A DNA stretch of 64,000 bases from an uncultured Spirochaetaceae bacterium (GTDB lineage Bacteria; Spirochaetota; Spirochaetia; Sphaerochaetales; Sphaerochaetaceae): assembly GCA_944392985.1 (NCBI GenBank), contig CALXYL010000006.1, positions 42,390 through 106,389 on the forward strand, read 5' to 3'. Positions 50,271 through 58,770 of this stretch are shown here, one piece after another. Position 1 is the first letter of the stretch. Each line of letters begins with the position of its first letter. Position numbers and translations under genes: made by a program. A model generated the notes under the pieces. That model was given only the letters and a program-made list of their open reading frames with translations, was not told the DNA's origin and ran no database searches.

Positions 50271-51557
50271 GATCACTGCCTGGACAGCTTTCCTGAAAGC
50301 TGCCCCGCGGTCGAACTCATTGGCGAAGAACTCGTCAGCATAAGCTCCGGGGGATAGGAGGATTATCTCGGATGTATCCTTCCTTCCCCTGTGTGCGAGT
50401 GCCGCTTGATATGCTGCCCCTACCGCGTCATCCATCGATTCATATGGGCCAGCAAACCGCAGTCCCTCCCTCCTGAGCTGCGGTACGAGCTTTTCTGTCA
50501 GGCTTCCTGAGAGAAGCGTCAGCGATACAGCCTCATCAAGCTGATCCTTCAGTTCAGACACATCGATATTGCTCTTGTCCGTGCCACCTATTATGAGATG
50601 CACAGGGGTTCCTCTCATTCCCCTCATCGAGAATGCTACTGAAAGGGGGAGTACGGATGATGAATCATTGATGAAGGAGATGCCGTCTGAAAGAGCGACA
50701 AGCTCCATCCTGTTCGGGATTCCCCGGTAGCTTCGGAATGCATCCCTGATGGTCTTTCTCGGAAAACCAAGAGCCTTGAGACACTCCCACGCGAGCTCTT
50801 CACCAGGTCTGTACCTGAATGGATTCGTCATGGATGGATACCCCTTCACCTTTGCCTTCGGGATGATTCCCGAGAATAGCATCTTCTCCTTCAGGAAGCG
50901 GGGGATTATCAGGCGCCTGACCCATGGGCCTATGAAAAGGGATCCCTCGGATTCCAGATCAGAAGGGGAGGAAGGAATGGGAATGGTATCTGTAATCGCA
51001 GCTATATCTATGCGTGGCCATGAGTAATCGAGGGAGGCTGCAGTGTCCTTTATCTGCCACATTGACATTTCGATTATCACAGCATCATAGGATTTGTCAT
51101 CATTCTCTATATCTGAAAGGAGATGGAACGCTGAGTATCCAAGCCCTTCTGAGAAAGCAGCCCTCATGCCAAGGCGTGTCAGTGCATCAGAGAGAGCTGA
51201 CGCGGAGCTTGTCTTGCCCTTTGATCCTGCGATGACGATCCTCTTCATGCGCTCCGTCTTTGGATTCTCAAGAAGCGCCGCGATATCATTGGTGATGCGC
51301 TTCGCCTTCTTCTTCACGAGGAACGGCACAGGTACGCCGGGTATCTTCACTACAAGATCGGCCTTCTCAACGGCCCCGATGATCCCATCCTTGCTGATGA
51401 AAGAAGCCCCCTTTGACTCAAGGAGCTTCACCATAGGCTCGCTTTCCCTTTTCTCGGGTGAACCTATGATCTCTACATCATGCCCCAGCTTGAGATAGTA
51501 TTCCGCGGCCTCCGCACCTCCCCCGGAGGCACCAAGCCCTAGTATAAGGACCTTCAT
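50256..51557 (-). CDS. murD: UDP-N-acetylmuramoylalanine-D-glutamate ligase (divergent MurD)
   Basis: A 433-aa Mur ligase that adds D-Glu to UDP-MurNAc-L-Ala. N-terminal Rossmann GLGASGGGAEAAEYY; central P-loop AGSKGKTSSASAL near residue 110 (family GTNGKT, so Asn to Lys); VIIEMSMWQIKDT near 160 (MurD ELSSFQL); IPNRMELV near 278, FINDSSSV near 295 and the C-terminal SPGAYADEFFANEFDRGAAF. Motif order and size support MurD although several positions differ. AAAGGAAG precedes the ATG. The other mur genes are not nearby. Confidence 0.85.
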   Translation of the reverse strand: MKVLILGLGASGGGAEAAEYYLKLGHDVEIIGSPEKRESEPMVKLLESKGASFISKDGIIGAVEKADLVVKIPGVPVPFLVKKKAKRITNDIAALLENPKTERMKRIVIAGSKGKTSSASALSDALTRLGMRAAFSEGLGYSAFHLLSDIENDDKSYDAVIIEMSMWQIKDTAASLDYSWPRIDIAAITDTIPIPSSPSDLESEGSLFIGPWVRRLIIPRFLKEKMLFSGIIPKAKVKGYPSMTNPFRYRPGEELAWECLKALGFPRKTIRDAFRSYRGIPNRMELVALSDGISFINDSSSVLPLSVAFSMRGMRGTPVHLIIGGTDKSNIDVSELKDQLDEAVSLTLLSGSLTEKLVPQLRREGLRFAGPYESMDDAVGAAYQAALAHRGRKDTSEIILLSPGAYADEFFANEFDRGAAFRKAVQAVISKQR

Positions 51558-51649
51558 CTTCCTTTAGGATTATAGTATCAAAGGAAGGAAAGTGGAAATC
51601 GAAAAACAGACTGCTTGCATGGTGTATTCTGACTATTCGGCCAAGCCTC

Positions 51650-51678
51650 TTGACACCTCAAAGCGAAAAACGCACAAT
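51650..51678 (+). promoter_or_regulatory. Promoter of the small basic protein gene
   Basis: Perfect TTGACA (51650-51655), 17-bp spacer, CACAAT (51673-51678). Confidence 0.6.
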
Positions 51679-51720
51679 GAACCGGTAATTACAAAAATCC
51701 TAGGAATAAGGAGCAATATT

Positions 51721-51810
51721 GTGCCTTGCGGAAGAAAGAGAAAGAAGCATAAGATAGCAACACACAAGAGAAAGAAGAGACTCAGAATGAACAGACATAA
51801 GAAGAAGTGA
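51721..51810 (+). CDS. AURKAIP1/COX24 (mS38-like) small ribosome-associated protein, 29 aa
   Basis: The true gene appears to be a 29-codon frame starting with GTG at 51721, 7 nt after AAGGAG. The product (starting PCGRKRKKHKIATHKR, ending MNRHKKK) is almost wholly Lys, Arg and His and matches the AURKAIP1/COX24 domain found in Bacteroidota and others and related to mitochondrial mS38, which sits on the small ribosomal subunit. A longer in-frame ATG at 51592 runs through its own promoter and is unlikely. A terminator follows. Confidence 0.78.
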   Translation: MPCGRKRKKHKIATHKRKKRLRMNRHKKK

Positions 51811-51834
51811 TCTTCTTTCAGACGTCTATCTTAG

Positions 51835-51868
51835 AGGCCACCGGTAGCGATATCGGTGGCTTTTGCTT
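51835..51868. terminator. Terminator
   Basis: GCCACCG (51837-51843) / CGGTGGC (51854-51860) with a TTTTGCTTT tail, between the small basic gene and convergent tcdA. Confidence 0.9.
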
Positions 51869-52593
51869 TACAGAACACCCTCAGGCAGAAGCCTTCTGAG
51901 CGCGAGTTCCGCCATCTTCTCTCCGAATACTGAGGTGACGAAGGGGAGGGATCCCAGGAGGAGACGTTTCCTCCCGCATTGTGGGTTTTCAGCCTCCCTG
52001 TAGGTGAAATCCACCTTCTCGGGCGAGTATACGCATTCTATGCCCTCCGTGATGCCCATCTTCCTCAGCCTTGAGCGGACTTCCCTTGCAAGCGGGCAGC
52101 CATGTGTCTCTGAGATATCCCCGATCTGTATATACTCCGTCCTCTTCCTCAGCGCCGCTCCCATCGATGCGATGACGGGTATTCCACGATTGTATGCATC
52201 AGCAATGAGCGCGGCCTTTTCGTTCACGCTGTCGATGCAGTCAAGGATGATATCCGCATCTTCAAGGAACGCATCCCTGTTGCTGTCATCGATGAATCCG
52301 TCGATTGCCTCCACACGGCAATCAGGGTTTATGTCGAGGATACGCTCCTTCATCACCTCGACCTTCTTCCTTCCAATCGTCGAGTGGAGCGCGCCGATCT
52401 GCCTGTTGATGTTGCTTTCCTCATAGGTGTCGAAATCCGCGATCCTGATGTGTCCGATTCCCGATCTGGCAAGCATCTCGACTGCGAAGCCTCCAACAGC
52501 ACCGACGCCTGCTACAGCGGCGCATCTGCCTTGGAGTATCTCCACGTTCTCCTCCCCTATGAAAAGCGCTATGCGCTGCAGCTGCTCCTTCAT
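51868..52593 (-). CDS. tcdA: tRNA threonylcarbamoyladenosine dehydratase
   Basis: A 241-aa ThiF/MoeB-fold (E1-like) enzyme that dehydrates t6A to cyclic t6A in an ATP-dependent manner. The nucleotide motif GVGAVGGFAVEMLARSGIG is near residue 29, DFDTYEESNINRQ near 55 and DCIDSVNEKAALI near 120; the C-terminal GSLPFVTSVFGEKMAE is typical of TcdA. It overlaps the TatD gene by 4 nt. Confidence 0.93.
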   Translation of the reverse strand: MKEQLQRIALFIGEENVEILQGRCAAVAGVGAVGGFAVEMLARSGIGHIRIADFDTYEESNINRQIGALHSTIGRKKVEVMKERILDINPDCRVEAIDGFIDDSNRDAFLEDADIILDCIDSVNEKAALIADAYNRGIPVIASMGAALRKRTEYIQIGDISETHGCPLAREVRSRLRKMGITEGIECVYSPEKVDFTYREAENPQCGRKRLLLGSLPFVTSVFGEKMAELALRRLLPEGVL

Positions 52594-53204
52594 CCCAGTG
52601 CCTCCTTCATCATCCTTTCAGTCCTTTCGGCAATGTCGATACCCGTAAGCGCAGATAGCCTTTCGTTCCATGCCAGGAGTGCCGCTTCCTCCTCCTTCCC
52701 GGTCCTCATGTCAGTTTCGGTGACGAAGGGCAGTGTGATGAGCGCTTTGAAGTGCCTTGTCCTTTCTGCACGGGGAGAGAGTGAGATGATCCCTCCTTCC
52801 CTGATGAAAGCTGAAGCCTGCTCCGCGGAGCCTGTGTATCCATGCATGAGGAAGCGGTGGATCCCCATCTCCCTTATGATCTCAAGCACCCTCTGGTTCA
52901 TCCGCACTGAATGTATCACGGCAAGACGGTCATAGCGCCTTGCTATTTCAAGCGCTGTGCGGAATATCTCCTCCTGCCGTGGAATGCCGTCATATCTTCT
53001 GTCGAGGCCGATCTCCCCGATATGGAAGCCCGTTGAAGCAGCTTTCTCCAGCACTGCCATGTCTGGATCCGTCCCGCCTTCCGGAATTGTGCCAAGGGCT
53101 CTGAACGGACAATCCAGCAGGGCTTCGTATTCCCTTTCCGATGAAGAGCATACGAGGGCAGTCGCACTGCACTCATCTCCTTTGTGCGCATGGGCATCGA
53201 ACAT
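52590..53204 (-). CDS. TatD-family metal-dependent hydrolase
   Basis: A 204-aa TIM-barrel DNase/hydrolase. Metal ligands: DAHAH (residues 3-7, family HxH), GEIGLD (Glu near 70), IHSVR (His near 98), LMHGYTG (His near 121) and VTETD (Asp near 162). It is shorter than the usual 255-265 aa, with reduced loops. TAATAT lies 6 nt before the ATG. Co-transcribed with tcdA. TatD proteins have 3'-5' exonuclease activity in E. coli. Confidence 0.88.
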   Translation of the reverse strand: MFDAHAHKGDECSATALVCSSSEREYEALLDCPFRALGTIPEGGTDPDMAVLEKAASTGFHIGEIGLDRRYDGIPRQEEIFRTALEIARRYDRLAVIHSVRMNQRVLEIIREMGIHRFLMHGYTGSAEQASAFIREGGIISLSPRAERTRHFKALITLPFVTETDMRTGKEEEAALLAWNERLSALTGIDIAERTERMMKEALG

Positions 53205-53249
53205 GCTATGATATTACCTGTGCATTCCGTTCTTGCATAGCGATGCCGA

Positions 53250-53278
53250 TTGACCTTATTCCTTCTTTGCGATATAAA
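53250..53278 (+). promoter_or_regulatory. Strong promoter of rpsF operon
   Basis: TTGACC (53250-53255), 17-bp spacer, TATAAA (53273-53278). The leader of about 50 nt includes a hairpin and an AAGGAGG ribosome site. Confidence 0.8.
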
Positions 53279-53292
53279 CAGATGACCTCTTT

Positions 53293-53312
53293 ATCCGGGC
53301 GTATGTCCGGAT
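53293..53312 (+). promoter_or_regulatory. rpsF leader hairpin (possible S6:S18 autoregulatory site)
   Basis: ATCCGG / CCGGAT with an 8-nt loop lies in the 5' leader of rpsF, 22 nt before the ribosome site. Many bacteria have an S6:S18-binding motif with a conserved CCG in this place; the resemblance is only in position and CCG content. Confidence 0.4.
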
Positions 53313-53337
53313 CGATTCCAGACCACAAGGAGGAACC

Positions 53338-53625
53338 ATGATCCAGAATTATGAGTTCACTGTCATCTTCGATGCAGACGAGGATAAGACAAAGGCCGGC
53401 CTTGAGCTTGTGAAGAGCACTTTTGAGCGCTTCAGCGTTGAGATTGAGAAGGAAGAGGATCTCGGCGTAAAGACACTTGCTTACATCATCAGGAAGCAGG
53501 AGAAGGGACACTATGTCTACTTCGAGCTTAAGGCTGATACGGCATCGATTGCTGAGATGAACAGGATCTTCCAGCTTTCGACGCTCGTTCTCAAATTCCT
53601 GTTCGTAAATCCGGAAAGGAAGTAG
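53338..53625 (+). CDS. rpsF: Ribosomal protein bS6
   Basis: A 95-aa small-subunit protein (NYEFTVIFDADEDKTKAG, KTLAYIIRKQEKGHYVYFELK), the typical bS6 fold, partner of bS18. AAGGAGG lies 5 nt before the ATG. First gene of the rpsF-ssb-rpsR-yybS-rplI operon. Confidence 0.97.
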   Translation: MIQNYEFTVIFDADEDKTKAGLELVKSTFERFSVEIEKEEDLGVKTLAYIIRKQEKGHYVYFELKADTASIAEMNRIFQLSTLVLKFLFVNPERK

Positions 53626-53632
53626 GCAAGGC

Positions 53633-54118
53633 ATGGCTACGGATATCAACTCGGTTGTCCTTGTAGGACGCCTTACACGCGATGCCGTGCTTCGCTATTC
53701 ACCATCGGGCTCGGGATTCCTTTCGTTCACGATTGCTGTCAATAGGGCAAAGAGGACTAATGACGGCTGGACGGAAGAGGCATCCTTCATTGACTGTGTC
53801 TATTTCGGACAGAATTCACAGTCGATCAGCCAGTATCTGGTGAAGGGCAAGCAGGTCGCGATCCAGGGCGAGCTCAGGCAGAGCAAGTGGGAAACCGATG
53901 GCCAGCAGAGATCCAAGCTGGATGTCGTAGTCAGTACGCTGTCCCTTCTTTCAGGAGGGAACCAGGGAACAGGCGGTGGGAATTTCACCGCCCAGTATCA
54001 ACAGCAGCGTCCTCAGCCGCAGGTGAGGCAGCAGAGCGAGAGCGTAGCTCCGTCTCTTCAGATGCCGCCAGTCGGCCCAGGACCGGAGTCATTCGAGGAT
54101 GACTCGATCCCATTTTGA
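53633..54118 (+). CDS. ssb: Single-stranded DNA-binding protein
   Basis: A 161-aa SSB. OB fold in residues 1-112 ([48 protein letters not shown]), then a Gly/Gln-rich tail and the conserved acidic tip [10 protein letters not shown] that binds repair partners. Gap of 7 nt after rpsF. Complete and of normal length. Confidence 0.97.
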   Translation: MATDINSVVLVGRLTRDAVLRYSPSGSGFLSFTIAVNRAKRTNDGWTEEASFIDCVYFGQNSQSISQYLVKGKQVAIQGELRQSKWETDGQQRSKLDVVVSTLSLLSGGNQGTGGGNFTAQYQQQRPQPQVRQQSESVAPSLQMPPVGPGPESFEDDSIPF

Positions 54119-54132
54119 CAGGAGTCAGGAAA

Positions 54133-54411
54133 ATGCACGAAGATAAGGATTTCACAGAGAAGGATGGAATGCTCAGGGACAGGAAGATGGGCGCTAGGAA
54201 GCCCGGCTTCAAGAAGAAGGTCTGCAAGTTCTGCCAGGGCGCAGCACCTGCTGATTACAAGAACCCTGATATGCTCCGCCGCTACATCACAGAGCGCGGA
54301 AAGATCCTCCCCGCACGCATCACCGGTACTTGCGCAAAGCACCAGAGAGCGCTCAACAGGGAGATCAAGAGGGCACGTGTCCTCGCATACCTTCCTTTCG
54401 AGAAGAAGTGA
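54133..54411 (+). CDS. rpsR: Ribosomal protein bS18
   Basis: A 92-aa protein, bS18 ([57 protein letters not shown]). The N-terminal CKFC and the later single Cys are normal. I start at MHEDKDF (54133) after GGAGTCAGGA; the frame is open to 54115. Confidence 0.97.
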   Translation: MHEDKDFTEKDGMLRDRKMGARKPGFKKKVCKFCQGAAPADYKNPDMLRRYITERGKILPARITGTCAKHQRALNREIKRARVLAYLPFEKK

Positions 54412-54417
54412 GGCAGG

Positions 54418-55386
54418 ATGGATGATAAGCTGAAAGCGGCGGGTGAGGGGGCTCTTCTCCTTTTCCTGAGCGCAGTCATGTCCAATATTGGGATGGTTGC
54501 GCTCATATCCGTCGCTCCTCTGCTTCTCTTCGCGATCAGGCATGGCAGGAAGAATGCCTCTTACCTCGTAGCTTTCGGTTTTCTCCTCAATGCGGCTTTG
54601 ACGCTCGCAGCAGGAGGGCTTCCGGATGATGCGGTAAGCAGCGCGTTCCTTGCCATTAATCTGTTTATTCCCCTGTCGCTGTCAGCGGCTGGGATAGTGT
54701 GGCTGGCTACAGGAGGAAGGCGGCTGATCGGACGGCTTCTCGCTACGCTTGTTCCTTCAGTTGTCCTCATGGTTGCCATGGCTGCGTTCTTCTATACTGA
54801 TAGGGCGCTTCTCGATGCTGTCTTTTCGGCATATGAGGATGCGTTTGCCGCAATGCTCGGGCCTGTGCTTGGGATGATCATACCGGGCATCGATATAGGT
54901 ATTGTTGCCTATATCGCTGTCATAATGCTCCTCTCATTGGCCTTCCCCGTACTGCTTTGCGGCATCTGTGCGAGCTGCTTCATCTTTGAGACAGCCCTGC
55001 ATTCAAGAGAAAGCGACTGGGAGGAGAGGGTCGCGCGTCTGGAGTATTCTCCAGATGCAGTCTGGGGCTTCATCATATCGTGGGCCCTGGTTCTTCTCCT
55101 TCGCTTTGTATCAGCTCCCCTGCCGCTGGAGATAGCGGTGCTGAACGTGGCTGGCGTGTGGACTGTGATCTACGCGATCGAGGGTTTTTCCGTCGTGTTC
55201 GCGAGGATACGCAGACACAGCCGTGCAATAAGGAGCATGACCGTCCTTATTGTCATCCTGATTCTGGGCACGCTTATCCCGGGAATCAATTTCATCATTC
55301 TCATTGGACTGCCGCTTCTCGGTGTCCTTGAGAGTTTCTTCAATCTGAAGAAAACAGGAGGAATCGATCATGAAGATCATTCTTAA
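54418..55386 (+). CDS. DUF2232 / YybS-like membrane protein
   Basis: A 322-aa integral membrane protein with about eight helices and little else. Its place between rpsR and rplI and its size match YybS/DUF2232, found next to rplI and dnaB in Bacillus. Unusual is a long soluble region near residue 205 (SRESDWEERVARLEYSP). No biochemical role is established. It overlaps rplI by 17 nt. Confidence 0.78.
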   Translation: MDDKLKAAGEGALLLFLSAVMSNIGMVALISVAPLLLFAIRHGRKNASYLVAFGFLLNAALTLAAGGLPDDAVSSAFLAINLFIPLSLSAAGIVWLATGGRRLIGRLLATLVPSVVLMVAMAAFFYTDRALLDAVFSAYEDAFAAMLGPVLGMIIPGIDIGIVAYIAVIMLLSLAFPVLLCGICASCFIFETALHSRESDWEERVARLEYSPDAVWGFIISWALVLLLRFVSAPLPLEIAVLNVAGVWTVIYAIEGFSVVFARIRRHSRAIRSMTVLIVILILGTLIPGINFIILIGLPLLGVLESFFNLKKTGGIDHEDHS

Positions 55387-55981
55387 TCAGGATGTCGTAC
55401 ATCTCGGAGAAGAGGGAGACGTCGTAGAGGTCAAGGACGGATACGCACGCAACTACCTTCTTCCTACTAAGACCGCCGTTATCTACAACAAGGCGAATGC
55501 TGCGCTCTTCAAGTCACGCGCTGCCGCTATTGAGAAGAGGAAGGCTGAGAAGAGGGCTGCTTCTGCATCCCTTAAGGAGAGGCTGGACAATGTCTCCCTC
55601 ACGATCGTCGTTCCCGCTGGAGAGTCAGGAAAGCTCTTCGGTTCAGTCACTTCCGCTATGGTGCAGGCTGAGCTCCAGAAGGCAGGATTCGAGATCGAGA
55701 AGAAGAAGATCGAGGTCGCAACGCATGCTATCAAGATGACAGGCGTTTACACGATCGTTGTCCATCTCTATGAGAACGACCTTTCCCACATCAAGCTCAC
55801 TGTCATGTCCGAGGCTGAGAAGATCGCCGCCGACAGGGCAAAGGCTGAGGCGGAGGCAAAGGCCGCAGAGGAAGCTGCTGCTGCCTCAGCTGCTGCCGAG
55901 GCAGAAACTGAGGTCGAGAGCGCTGAGGAGGCTCCGATTGAGGAGGCTTCTTCAGAGGAGGCTCCTGCAGAGGAGAACTGA
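55370..55981 (+). CDS. rplI: Ribosomal protein bL9 with acidic C-terminal tail
   Basis: A 203-aa bL9: N-terminal domain MKIILNQDVVHLGEEGDVVEV with the VKDGYARNYLLP signature, long central helix, and C-terminal domain ending near 148 (LYENDLSHIKLTVMSE). Beyond that about 50 residues are Ala/Glu-rich (e.g. EEAAAASAAAEAETE), making it longer than the usual 148-150 aa. The tail is surface-exposed in principle. Followed by a strong terminator. Confidence 0.95.
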   Translation: MKIILNQDVVHLGEEGDVVEVKDGYARNYLLPTKTAVIYNKANAALFKSRAAAIEKRKAEKRAASASLKERLDNVSLTIVVPAGESGKLFGSVTSAMVQAELQKAGFEIEKKKIEVATHAIKMTGVYTIVVHLYENDLSHIKLTVMSEAEKIAADRAKAEAEAKAAEEAAAASAAAEAETEVESAEEAPIEEASSEEAPAEEN

Positions 55982-56000
55982 GGTAACTGCCTCTTCCAGA

Positions 56001-56030
56001 CCCCCGCATTTTTTCCTGCGGGGGCTTTTT
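56001..56030 (+). terminator. Terminator of rpsF-rplI operon
   Basis: CCCCCGCA / TGCGGGGG with a T-rich 7-8 nt loop and a run of five T residues. The end overlaps the -35 area of the dnaB promoter. Confidence 0.93.
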
Positions 56031-56048
56031 CATGTCAGCGCACTAGGG

Positions 56049-56054
56049 TATCAT
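56049..56054 (+). promoter_or_regulatory. -10 box eight nt before dnaB ATG
   Basis: TATCAT (56049-56054) with ATG at 56063. The T-run of the upstream terminator occupies the -35 position (TTTTTC, 56026-56031), so terminator and promoter share bases. Confidence 0.5.
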
Positions 56055-56062
56055 CTGGGAAT

Positions 56063-57472
56063 ATGAGAACACTGCCGCATAATGATGAAGCCGAGAAGGC
56101 GATACTCGGCGCTCTCCTGATGAGGGAGGATGCCTATGATATCGTCTCCGAGATAATAGGTACTGACGATTTCTATCAGCCGATGAACGGTGTGATCTTC
56201 TCTGCTATCGAGAAGATGAAGGGCCTTTCAAACCAGGCTGTGGATATCATCACGCTGATTGACCATCTCAGGAAGGATGGTTCATTGGACAAGGCTGGCG
56301 GAGCGGCTTATATCGCGGGTCTTACGGAGGCAGTGAGCGTGACAGCCAATGTTGAGCAGTATGCGCACATCGTGAAGGAGATGTCCATCCGCCGTACTCT
56401 TGTCTCGCTCAGCTCCTCATTCACAGAGAAGGCGTTTGACGAGACAGAGGATATAGAGAAAACGCTTGATTCAGGCCAGAACGAGATGCTCCAGCTCTCC
56501 CTTTCCTCTGAAAGCAGGAAGGAGGACTATACGATCCGCACCGCGGTCAGTTCTGTTGTCAACACGCTTATCAAGCGCATGAGCGGTGAGATGGAGGATG
56601 TCTCGATCCCCACAGGCTTTGATATCCTTGATAACTACACGAACGGCGGATTCAAGCCCCAGGACTATATCGTCATCGCGGCGCGTCCATCGATTGGAAA
56701 GACGGCATTCGGCGTTTCCCTGATCCGGAACATGATACGCAGCATGAACAAGGAGCAGCGTGTCGCGTTCTTCTCCCTTGAGATGCCAGCAAGCCAGATC
56801 ACGGAGCGTCTCCTGGCGAATATCTCCCACGTCAATCTTGGCTCGATAGCGAAGGCAACGCTCTCCCCTGAGGAGAGTGAGCGCGTGATGAATGCCGCGG
56901 AGATCCTCTATTCCAAGGAACTGTACATCGTCGATGTTCCCAATATACGCCTCAATGAGCTCCGGGCGAAGGCAAGAGCACTTAAAAGGGAGCAGCAGAT
57001 CACGGTGATGGTCATTGATTACATCGGGCTTATCGATCCAGGTCTGGGCCCTCAGGTACCGCGCCATGAGGTCATCGCCACTGTCTCAAGATCCCTCAAG
57101 AGCCTTGCAAGGGAGCTTCAGATCCCGATCATCGTGCTCTGCCAGGTATCAAGGGACAGCGAGGAGAAGGAGCCGATCCTTTCCAATCTCCGTGACTCAG
57201 GATCCATCGAGCAGGATGCTGATATAGTGATGTTCCTCCATAGGAAGAGGACGCTTGATGATGATGACAGGAAGAAGAACCAGAAGGACAGCGAGGGAAA
57301 GGCGACTCTCCAGACCACGAAGGTGATCATCGCGAAGCAGCGCAATGGCCGCACAGGAACCATAAAGGTTGGCTACAATGCTGCTACAACATCATTCGAG
57401 CAGGTGTCGCAGAGCTCTGAGTTCATTGAGCCAACGCCGCCTGAGAAGAAGGGCTATTCAGCGAATAAGTAG
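56063..57472 (+). CDS. dnaB: Replicative DNA helicase DnaB
   Basis: A 469-aa RecA-fold hexameric helicase. N-terminal domain MRTLPHNDEAEKAILGALLMR (residues 1-120) interacts with primase and loader. Catalytic domain: Walker A AARPSIGKTAFG near 213, AFFSLEMPASQITERL near 245, Walker B VIDYIGLI near 325, LCQVSRDSEEKEPILSNLRDSGSIEQDAD near 370, and KQRNGRTGTIK near 435. No intein. Its 3' end overlaps rseP by 19 nt. Confidence 0.97.
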   Translation: MRTLPHNDEAEKAILGALLMREDAYDIVSEIIGTDDFYQPMNGVIFSAIEKMKGLSNQAVDIITLIDHLRKDGSLDKAGGAAYIAGLTEAVSVTANVEQYAHIVKEMSIRRTLVSLSSSFTEKAFDETEDIEKTLDSGQNEMLQLSLSSESRKEDYTIRTAVSSVVNTLIKRMSGEMEDVSIPTGFDILDNYTNGGFKPQDYIVIAARPSIGKTAFGVSLIRNMIRSMNKEQRVAFFSLEMPASQITERLLANISHVNLGSIAKATLSPEESERVMNAAEILYSKELYIVDVPNIRLNELRAKARALKREQQITVMVIDYIGLIDPGLGPQVPRHEVIATVSRSLKSLARELQIPIIVLCQVSRDSEEKEPILSNLRDSGSIEQDADIVMFLHRKRTLDDDDRKKNQKDSEGKATLQTTKVIIAKQRNGRTGTIKVGYNAATTSFEQVSQSSEFIEPTPPEKKGYSANK

Positions 57473-58770
57473 GCCTTGACATCGAGTGAGTACATCATGA
57501 CCATGATCAGCAGGGCCGCGATCATCCCGATGATCTGCAGTATGACGTATGTTCGCGGCGAGAGATGCTTGCGGCGCAGTGCTTCTATGGCTGCGATGAG
57601 CATCTGGCCTCCATCGAATGTCGGTATCGGGAGGAGATTGCCAAGAGCGATGGAGAGTGAGACCATCGAGAGAAGCATCAGAAGCGTCCTGAAGCCGCTG
57701 TAGGCGTCTGTACTGAACGCAAGCACAGTGATTCCTCCGATGCTTTCTGCCGCCTTTACAGGCCCTGTGAGTACAGTAAGCGCATCCTCAAGGTGGAGAG
57801 TGAGAAAGGCTCCCATCGCCTTGAGCATCGCCGCTGACATTCCTGCAGAGCGTGTGATGCCGTAAACAATCGGATGCGGGCTTTCGGAGGATCTCCTGAG
57901 GCCGCTTTCCCATGCAAAGGGAAGGACACCGCCTTCAATGCTCCTTTCAAGGATCTCCCCATTCCTTTCCACCTCAAGGGTGAAGTCTTCCTTATCGATT
58001 GCGTAGAGATCGAGGGTATACTCGATTTCCCTGCCATCTGCCTTGATGATCCTGTCTCCTGGAAGGAAGTCCGGAGAGGCTGAGCGACCGACAACGCTCT
58101 CCTGCAGATTTGTGATGCCATAGGCATATCCTGTGTCAGATGGGTAGGGTATGAGCACTGTCTCGACTGTGCTTCCATCCCGTTCAAGTGTTACTGGTAT
58201 GACCTCACCGCTATGAGCGGACAGGAATCCTTCTGCATCCTGCCAGTCAAGGAAGATCCTGCTTCCAGATGAGATGAGCCTGTCTCCCTTCCCGATCGTG
58301 CTCTGCTCGATCGGGGAATTGAATACGCTTCTGTATTCTGATACAGGCGTCACAAGAGCAGGATCCGACAGCCTGTCAACAGGTATTGCCGCCGACACGG
58401 AGAGCAGGATGATTGCAAGGATGAAATTGGTCAGCGGACCTGCAAGGTAGATGATGAACCTTGAAGCTGCTGTTGTGCCGAAGTATGAGCCTGCCTCTGT
58501 AGCTCCCATTGAGCGGGCATCATCCTTGAGCGCCTTCATCAGATCAAGTGATCCCTTCATGCGGCAGTATCCTCCGAAAGGGATTGCCGAAAGCCTGTAC
58601 TCCGTATTTCTGCCGTATATGGAGATCAGCTTTGGCCCCATGCCATAGGAAAGGACCTCCACATCTACCTTCATCAGCCTTGCGGCAGTGAAATGCCCAA
58701 GCTCATGGAGGAACAGCACGAATCCGATGCCGATGAGCCCAATCAGTAGATAGAGGATGTAGATCAGCAT
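57454..58770 (-). CDS. rseP: Site-2 intramembrane metalloprotease RseP
   Basis: A 438-aa membrane protease. Zinc motif LHELGHFTAARL (HExxH) near residue 26 in the first helix; the third metal ligand is in PTFDGGQML near 380; two PDZ-like domains occupy about 115-290 (GDRLISSGSRIFLDW, GDRIIKADGREIE). It cleaves membrane anti-sigma factors or signal peptides. It ends the tsf-to-rseP cluster and overlaps dxr by 7 nt. Confidence 0.94.
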   Translation of the reverse strand: MLIYILYLLIGLIGIGFVLFLHELGHFTAARLMKVDVEVLSYGMGPKLISIYGRNTEYRLSAIPFGGYCRMKGSLDLMKALKDDARSMGATEAGSYFGTTAASRFIIYLAGPLTNFILAIILLSVSAAIPVDRLSDPALVTPVSEYRSVFNSPIEQSTIGKGDRLISSGSRIFLDWQDAEGFLSAHSGEVIPVTLERDGSTVETVLIPYPSDTGYAYGITNLQESVVGRSASPDFLPGDRIIKADGREIEYTLDLYAIDKEDFTLEVERNGEILERSIEGGVLPFAWESGLRRSSESPHPIVYGITRSAGMSAAMLKAMGAFLTLHLEDALTVLTGPVKAAESIGGITVLAFSTDAYSGFRTLLMLLSMVSLSIALGNLLPIPTFDGGQMLIAAIEALRRKHLSPRTYVILQIIGMIAALLIMVMMYSLDVKAYLFAE

